Assembly: GCF_030652775.1 (NCBI RefSeq)
Contig: NZ_JAUSPS010000037.1
Span: 1-64,000 of the forward strand
Direction: 5' to 3'
Length of the DNA: 64,000 nt
DNA from: Acetobacterium sp.
Lineage (GTDB): Bacteria; Bacillota; Clostridia; Eubacteriales; Eubacteriaceae
Numbering within the stretch: position 1 is the stretch's first letter; the number at the start of each line of letters is the position of its first letter. A program made the translations under genes and the position numbers. A model generated the notes under the pieces. It did no database searches, was not told the DNA's origin, and saw nothing but the letters and a program-made list of their open reading frames with translations. Shown one piece after another: positions 59,757 to 64,000 of this stretch.

Positions 59757-60563
59757 ATGGAATTTTTACAGGAACAATTAAAGGCCCAAAAAGCCGGGCA
59801 GGCTTATGCCGTTCTGACGGTTGTTGCAACAGCGGGAACGTCCCCGTGTAAGGTTGGAAAAAAGATGCTGCTGTTGGATGATGGCACCTTTTATGGTACC
59901 ATAGGCGGCGGCGAATTTGAACGGGAAGCTCTGGAAGAAGCCAAACAGGCCATGAAAAACAGGCAAAGCTATTTAAAAGCATATGAACATATTCCGACTT
60001 ATGAGATAGCCGGTCTGGGCTGTAGTTTTAAGGTGACACTTTTTGTAGATGTTGTTTTTCCCCGGCTGCAATTAGTGGTCTGCAACGGTGGACACGTTGG
60101 CACGGCGGTTTTGCGTTTGGCAAAGTACCTGAATTTTGACACCATCCTGCTGGATACCAGGGAACCAGAACTGATTCGTGAGCAGATTGAGCTGGCCGAA
60201 AAGTTTATTCCCTGTGATGTTTTTGAGCGTGGCATTATCGAAGGCGACATTCCTGATAGGGCCTATTACGTTTGTTGTGCATCCACCCATACTCAGGATA
60301 AATCAGCACTGAAGGGAGCCTTGCAGAAAGAGTTTGCTTATATCGGGATGCTGGGCAGTGTCAAAAAAACGGTTGAAATGTACCGGCAACTAGAAGAAGA
60401 AGGGATCAGCAAAAGTCTTCTGGAACAGGTACACACCCCGGTTGGGCTGGATATCTGCGACATGTCGCCCGAAGAGGTGGGATTTTCGATTCTGGCGGAA
60501 ATACTGATGATCAAAAATGGCGGTACCGGAAAACCTCGTAAGGAAGTAAAACGGCAGGCTTAG
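59757..60563 (+). CDS. XdhC/CoxI-family protein (molybdenum cofactor insertion)
   Basis: A 268-residue protein. The N-terminal XdhC domain has AYAVLTVVATAGTSPCKVGKKM and GTIGGGEFEREALEEA (the GGxxE motif). The C-terminal Rossmann domain has LVVCNGGHVGTAVLRLAKYL and FAYIGMLGSVKKTVEMYRQL, then VHTPVGLDIC and EVGFSILAEI. XdhC binds molybdenum cofactor and promotes its sulfuration and insertion into xanthine-dehydrogenase-type enzymes. No such enzyme gene is in the window, so its client lies elsewhere. GAGGGAGGAAGAAG precedes the ATG. Confidence 0.88.
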   Translation: MEFLQEQLKAQKAGQAYAVLTVVATAGTSPCKVGKKMLLLDDGTFYGTIGGGEFEREALEEAKQAMKNRQSYLKAYEHIPTYEIAGLGCSFKVTLFVDVVFPRLQLVVCNGGHVGTAVLRLAKYLNFDTILLDTREPELIREQIELAEKFIPCDVFERGIIEGDIPDRAYYVCCASTHTQDKSALKGALQKEFAYIGMLGSVKKTVEMYRQLEEEGISKSLLEQVHTPVGLDICDMSPEEVGFSILAEILMIKNGGTGKPRKEVKRQA

Positions 60564-60676
60564 CGATAGAAATTGAGAACGATTAAATGACTCAAGAAAT
60601 AGACAGATGAATCCCTTGATTGACAATATCTCATTTTCCCAACAGTTTAGAAAGTAAAATGAATCAGGAGGAAGCA

Positions 60677-61132
60677 ATGGCAATACGACAACTTCGACAG
60701 GATGAGGATGCGATACTCAGAAAAAAATGCAAAACTGTAACTGAAATCGATGAAAAAATACAAATGATTCTTGATGATATGCTGGAAACCTTGCATAGTA
60801 TTCCCAATAGTGCGGCAATTGCCGCCAATCAGGTCGGTATTCTAAAAAGACTGGTGGTTATTGATATGGGCGAAGGGGTGATGAAATTAGTTAATCCCGA
60901 AATCATTGAGTCCATTGGCGAACAGGAATGCACCGAAGGATGCTTAAGCTTTCCGGGAAAGTTTGGAACGACCATCCGTCCACAAAAAGTGATCGTTAAA
61001 GCACGCAACGAAAAAGGTGAGGAAATCATCATTACCGGAGAAGATGATCTGGCCAAATGCTTTTGCCATGAACTGGATCATTTGGATGGGGAAGTGTTTG
61101 TTGATAAGGTGATCGCATTTCTGGATGTCTAA
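60677..61132 (+). CDS. def: peptide deformylase
   Basis: A 151-residue enzyme. The ATG at 60677 has CAGGAGGAAGCA in front; a longer frame lacks a site. The three family motifs are present: AIAANQVGI (usual GxGLAAxQ, with the first glycines changed), EGCLSFPG with the metal-binding cysteine, and FCHELDHLDG (HExDH, two metal-binding histidines and the catalytic glutamate). It removes the formyl group from new proteins. The changed first motif and position away from fmt suggest a second deformylase. Confidence 0.9.
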   Translation: MAIRQLRQDEDAILRKKCKTVTEIDEKIQMILDDMLETLHSIPNSAAIAANQVGILKRLVVIDMGEGVMKLVNPEIIESIGEQECTEGCLSFPGKFGTTIRPQKVIVKARNEKGEEIIITGEDDLAKCFCHELDHLDGEVFVDKVIAFLDV

Positions 61133-61185
61133 ATAATGAATTTCAAAAAAGCCTTCATTAAAGTTTTAATAAAAAGGATAAGGAC

Positions 61186-62091
61186 ATGAAGATTGATCGA
61201 CTTATCGGGATATTGTCTATCCTACTGCAGCAAAAAAAAGTGACGGCGCCCTATCTGGCTGACATGTTTGAAGTTTCTCGCAGAACGATTAACCGGGATA
61301 TTGAAGACATCTGCAAGGCCGGAATTCCGCTGACGACGACTCAGGGAGCAAACGGTGGCATCGCCATTATGGAAGGGTACAAGATCGACAAAACCCTGTT
61401 GTCATCGGCGGAGCTGCAGTCGATCCTGGCCGGGCTTAAAAGCCTGGACAGTGTCGCCGGAACGAATCAGTATCGGCAATTAATCGATAAACTGGCAGTG
61501 AGTGGTGGAGCGACCCAGCCGGATAACCACATTGTCATTGATCTGTCTTCACACTATAAAAATTCATTGGCACCCAAATTTGAAACCATTAAAAAAGCCA
61601 TCGACCAGAGACGGCTCATTACTTTTTATTACTACTCACCTAAAGGAGAAAGCAGCCGACAGATCGAGCCTTATTTGATTGTCTATCAATGGTCATCCTG
61701 GTACATCTGGGGCTATTGTCGGGAGCGATCCGATTATCGTCACTTCAAACTTAACCGCCTCTGGGATTTGCAGGTGCAGGACGAGACCTACGAGCCCCGG
61801 GATCGGCCGGAATATAACACTCAGGAGCAATTGGCGATGCCTAGCCAGATTCATCTGGTGGCAGAATTTGACCCCATTATGAAATGGCGGCTCATTGATG
61901 AATATGGGATGGATTGTTATCAAATAACCAAAGAGGGGAAACTTCGTTTTGAATTTTATTTCTCCAGCCAGGAAAATCTTTTCAGTTGGCTGCTGAGCTT
62001 TGGCGATAGCGTCGAGCTGATTGAACCGAAGGAACTGCAAGAAGAGTTATTAAGGGTAGCAGAAAAAATTAGCGGAAAATATAAAGTTTGA
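61186..62091 (+). CDS. WYL-domain transcriptional regulator (YafY type)
   Basis: A 301-residue regulator. The N-terminal HTH_11 domain is LIGILSILLQQKKVTAPYLA, DMFEVSRRTINRDIEDICKA, then NGGIAIMEGY as the wing. The WYL domain (about 130-225) contains RLITFYYYSPKGESSRQIEP and YLIVYQWSSWYIWGYCRERS, with the HFKLNRLW strand; a WCX-type tail follows. WYL domains sense ligands such as nucleotides or single-stranded DNA. It is a single gene near the VOC gene, which may be its target. Confidence 0.9.
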   Translation: MKIDRLIGILSILLQQKKVTAPYLADMFEVSRRTINRDIEDICKAGIPLTTTQGANGGIAIMEGYKIDKTLLSSAELQSILAGLKSLDSVAGTNQYRQLIDKLAVSGGATQPDNHIVIDLSSHYKNSLAPKFETIKKAIDQRRLITFYYYSPKGESSRQIEPYLIVYQWSSWYIWGYCRERSDYRHFKLNRLWDLQVQDETYEPRDRPEYNTQEQLAMPSQIHLVAEFDPIMKWRLIDEYGMDCYQITKEGKLRFEFYFSSQENLFSWLLSFGDSVELIEPKELQEELLRVAEKISGKYKV

Positions 62092-62167
62092 ACTAACATT
62101 CTAAAACATGACATACAGGTGTCGTGTTTAGTGCGGTAGAATAAATCAAAAACGAGGAGGAAAAGAA

Positions 62168-62632
62168 ATGAAATTTGAAGCACCCATGCTGGTGGTGGAT
62201 GATATCAACCGTTCACGAGCTTTTTATTGCGATGTTTTTGGTTTGAAAGTGGTGATGGATTTTGGTGAAAATATTACCTTTGATGCGGGGTTCTCATTAC
62301 AAGACAAAGCCCTTTGGGCAACGTTTATCGACGCCGAAGAAAAGGATATCGTCTATCGCGGAAACGATATGGAATTGTACTTTGAAGAAGAAAAATTGGA
62401 TGAATTTATGGACTATTTAAAATCCTTTAAGGACATCGAATATTTGCATGACATCAAAGAATATAATTGGGGACAACGAGTGATCCGCTTTTATGATCCA
62501 GATGATCATGTGATTGAAGTCGGAGAAAGTATGACGGTGGTTTGCCGGCGTTTTATTTCCCAAGGAATGACCATCGAGGAAACAGCCCAAAGAACGATGT
62601 TTCCTGTTGAATTTGTAAAAGCTTGCCTGTAA
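62168..62632 (+). CDS. VOC-family (glyoxalase/bleomycin-resistance-like) protein
   Basis: A 154-residue protein. MLVVDDINRSRAFYCDVFGLKVVMDFGENI (from MLVVDDI through DVFGLKVV) is the first beta-alpha-beta-beta-beta unit, and IRFYDPDDHVIEVGESM the second, with a metal-binding H and E. The last 30 residues add a helical tail (EETAQRTMFPVEFVKACL) seen in some Clostridial members. Whether it is an enzyme or a binding protein cannot be told. GAGGAGGAAAAGAA precedes the ATG. Confidence 0.87.
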   Translation: MKFEAPMLVVDDINRSRAFYCDVFGLKVVMDFGENITFDAGFSLQDKALWATFIDAEEKDIVYRGNDMELYFEEEKLDEFMDYLKSFKDIEYLHDIKEYNWGQRVIRFYDPDDHVIEVGESMTVVCRRFISQGMTIEETAQRTMFPVEFVKACL

Positions 62633-62660
62633 ATTAGAAAAAGATCCTTAAAGGTATGTT

Positions 62661-62697
62661 GAATCCCTTCAAATGCAAATTTGGAGGGATTCTTTTA
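62661..62697. terminator. intrinsic terminator after VOC gene
   Basis: GAATCCCTTCAAAT pairs with ATTTGGAGGGATTC (one G-T pair) across GCAA, followed by CTTTT. Confidence 0.82.
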
Positions 62698-62756
62698 TGT
62701 TGGTTTTAAAAATGATATAATAAAACAGTTAAAATTGAGAAAAGAAGGATATAAAT

Positions 62757-63368
62757 ATGAGCAGAGACATTATCATCCGCGGGGCGAAGATCTCGGATGT
62801 AGAAGAATTATTGGGTATTTATGCCCCATATGTCAGAGAAACGGCGATCACTTTTGAATATACCGTGCCGACCATTGAAGAATTCAGTGAACGAATGAAA
62901 AAAACATTGACGAAATATCCCTATCTAGTGGCCGTACAGGAAACGGAAATCCTTGGATATGCCTATGCTTCAGAGTTCAAAAACCGCGCCGCCTATGATT
63001 GGGCCGTGGAAACCACCATCTATGTTAAACAGGAAAGCCGCAAAAGCGGGGTTGGCAAAAAAATCTACCAGGCTTTGGAAGCGGTTCTTAAGAAACAAAA
63101 CATCTGTAATCTGTATGCCTGCATTGCCTATCCCAATCCCGGGAGTATCGGTTTTCATGAACATATGGGCTATCAGACCATTGGTCATTTTTTAAAATGC
63201 GGTTATAAATTCGAAACCTGGTATGACATGATCTGGATGGAAAAAATGATTGGTGAGCACATCAGCAATCCAGCACCCTTCAGAGCGATCACTGAGTTGA
63301 ACCATTTTGTTGACGCCAACAAAATGGTTCAGAATCAAATAGAAATTGGGGAAGATGGTGAAAGCTAA
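62757..63368 (+). CDS. GNAT N-acetyltransferase, phosphinothricin-acetyltransferase-like
   Basis: A 203-residue protein. IIIRGAKISDVEELLGIYAPYV opens the PAT domain (IIIRGAKISDV, then IYAPYV), ITFEYTVPTIEEF and YAYASEFKNRAAYDWAVETTIYV follow, and YVKQESRKSGVGKKIY is the acetyl-CoA loop. YACIAYPNPGSIGFHEHMGY and GYKFETWYDMIWMEK complete the family pattern. The last 30 residues extend past the usual end. PAT homologues often acetylate methionine sulfoximine or related amino acids. The acceptor is not certain. GAAGGATATAAAT precedes the ATG. Confidence 0.88.
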   Translation: MSRDIIIRGAKISDVEELLGIYAPYVRETAITFEYTVPTIEEFSERMKKTLTKYPYLVAVQETEILGYAYASEFKNRAAYDWAVETTIYVKQESRKSGVGKKIYQALEAVLKKQNICNLYACIAYPNPGSIGFHEHMGYQTIGHFLKCGYKFETWYDMIWMEKMIGEHISNPAPFRAITELNHFVDANKMVQNQIEIGEDGES

Positions 63369-63489
63369 AAAGTGCAGCTGATTTAACAAAAAAGCAATAG
63401 ACAAAACACAAATAAAAGAATACACTGAGAATAAAAAATTTACGAAATGGATTTTAAGGATGCATAAAAATTAAACTTGGAGGTACATA

Positions 63490-64000
63490 GTGAAAACGAT
63501 CAACTTGAAACTGATGCTTATTCATCGCGGAACCCGAACTCATTCAATCACCCAAATTGAGCCGATCGGCCATATGTCGCTGGCGGAAATGATGGCCAGC
63601 AAAGGGATTGACGTAGCTGTTTTTTCAGGCGAGCTGTTAAGAGGGCTGGAATTTCTGGAAGCGACTGGCTCGGACGAAAATACGGTGGTGGGTTTATATT
63701 GTGATTATGAGAATCAGTCAGCAGTGGAGAGTTTTTCTAAAGAAATAAAAAAGCGCTATGGCGCCACCGTGTTTGTCGGCGGACCCCAGACTGTGGGGTT
63801 GGGTGAAGAATTTTTGTGCGCCAGCCAGGCCGATGCCATCATGCGAGGAGAAGGGGAATATTCTCTGTACGAAGCTATCCAGGCCATTCAAGATGAAGAA
63901 ATAGAGCGCTGGGAAAGCATTTTTGGGATGTGTTCTTACCGCAAAGATGGGAGCTATTATGATAATGGCATTTATCCGGCCATTGAAAATTTAGATGAAC
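63490..64000 (+). CDS. B12-binding-domain radical SAM protein, N-terminal part (runs off window)
   Basis: A GTG start behind TTGGAGGTACATA opens a frame that stays open for 170 residues to the end of the window. The N-terminus (LIHRGTRTHSITQIEPIGHM, then SLAEMMASKGIDVAVFSGEL) and VFVGGPQTVGLGEEFLCASQ, then ADAIMRGEGEYSLYEAI, match the cobalamin-binding domain of B12-dependent radical SAM enzymes, including the GGPQ and RGEGE elements. The radical SAM CxxxCxxC motif would lie beyond base 64000. These enzymes commonly methylate unactivated carbon. The substrate is unknown. Confidence 0.8.
   Translation, partial: MKTINLKLMLIHRGTRTHSITQIEPIGHMSLAEMMASKGIDVAVFSGELLRGLEFLEATGSDENTVVGLYCDYENQSAVESFSKEIKKRYGATVFVGGPQTVGLGEEFLCASQADAIMRGEGEYSLYEAIQAIQDEEIERWESIFGMCSYRKDGSYYDNGIYPAIENLDE

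Noticed and set aside
1-64000. CRISPR arrays, tRNA and rRNA genes, prophage modules
   Set aside because: Read for evenly spaced repeats, cloverleaf-type sequences, rRNA-like segments and phage structural or integrase genes; none seen. A covariance-model scan would be decisive and could not be run.

Overview
The window looks like chromosome of a low-to-moderate GC, Gram-positive anaerobe of the Clostridia. Strong AGGAGG-type ribosome binding sites, TTG/GTG starts, ferredoxin-type aldo/keto reductases, DUF2284/DUF3786 proteins, XdhC, a B12-binding radical-SAM protein and many small one-component regulators suggest a Eubacteriaceae/Acetobacterium-like acetogen. That placement is inference from gene types; no rRNA or marker gene is present.

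Layout. 1-5 kb: the end of an EAL phosphodiesterase, a flavodoxin, a Bcr/CflA exporter, a small HEVGH membrane protein and a membrane diguanylate cyclase. 5-14 kb: four TetR cassettes (TetR/MFS divergent pair; TetR-MFS-acetyltransferase; TetR-PaaK-like ligase; TetR-radical SAM), each with a readable palindromic operator. 14-20 kb: an OmpR-type two-component pair, a MarR/DUF2284/DUF3786 unit with paired operators, an SDR preceded by three TTAACA-type repeats like those in front of the two-component operon, and a CHASE-GGDEF protein. 20-26 kb: a small MerR regulon (three near-identical 19-bp-spacer promoters) controlling MerR, aldo/keto reductases, an O-acetyltransferase, a lipoprotein and a frameshifted cupin. 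26-32 kb: a proline/serine-linker protein, an intact IS4-like insertion sequence with a 10-bp target duplication, a MATE exporter, an MBL hydrolase and an AraC regulator.

32.5-45.6 kb is the most unusual region. One run of same-strand genes encodes a MATE transporter fused to an RsbW-like ATPase domain, a membrane SpoIIE/RsbU-type PP2C phosphatase with an extracellular sensor, a GNAT protein, a free RsbW-like ATPase, two lipoproteins/permeases built from alternating half-lobes of amino-acid-binding proteins, a polar amino-acid ABC ATPase with a C-terminal extension that resembles a degenerate RsbW domain, and, after a gap, a 1362-residue dikinase-like protein with an ATP-grasp and phosphohistidine domain but no PEP-binding barrel. 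It reads as a partner-switching signalling module wired directly into two transporters. No sigma factor or STAS antagonist is visible in the window.

45.8-64 kb: an XRE regulator fused to a desulfoferrodoxin-like domain, a CAT-type acetyltransferase, a two-gene ABC exporter, HxlR with a divergent amidohydrolase, a five-gene ABC-2 exporter/NarL-type two-component operon, a LOG-family protein, an MFS carrier with two glycerophosphodiesterase paralogues, XdhC, peptide deformylase, a WYL regulator, a VOC protein, a PAT-like acetyltransferase, and the start of a B12-binding radical-SAM protein that runs off the end. No tRNA, rRNA, CRISPR array or prophage was seen.
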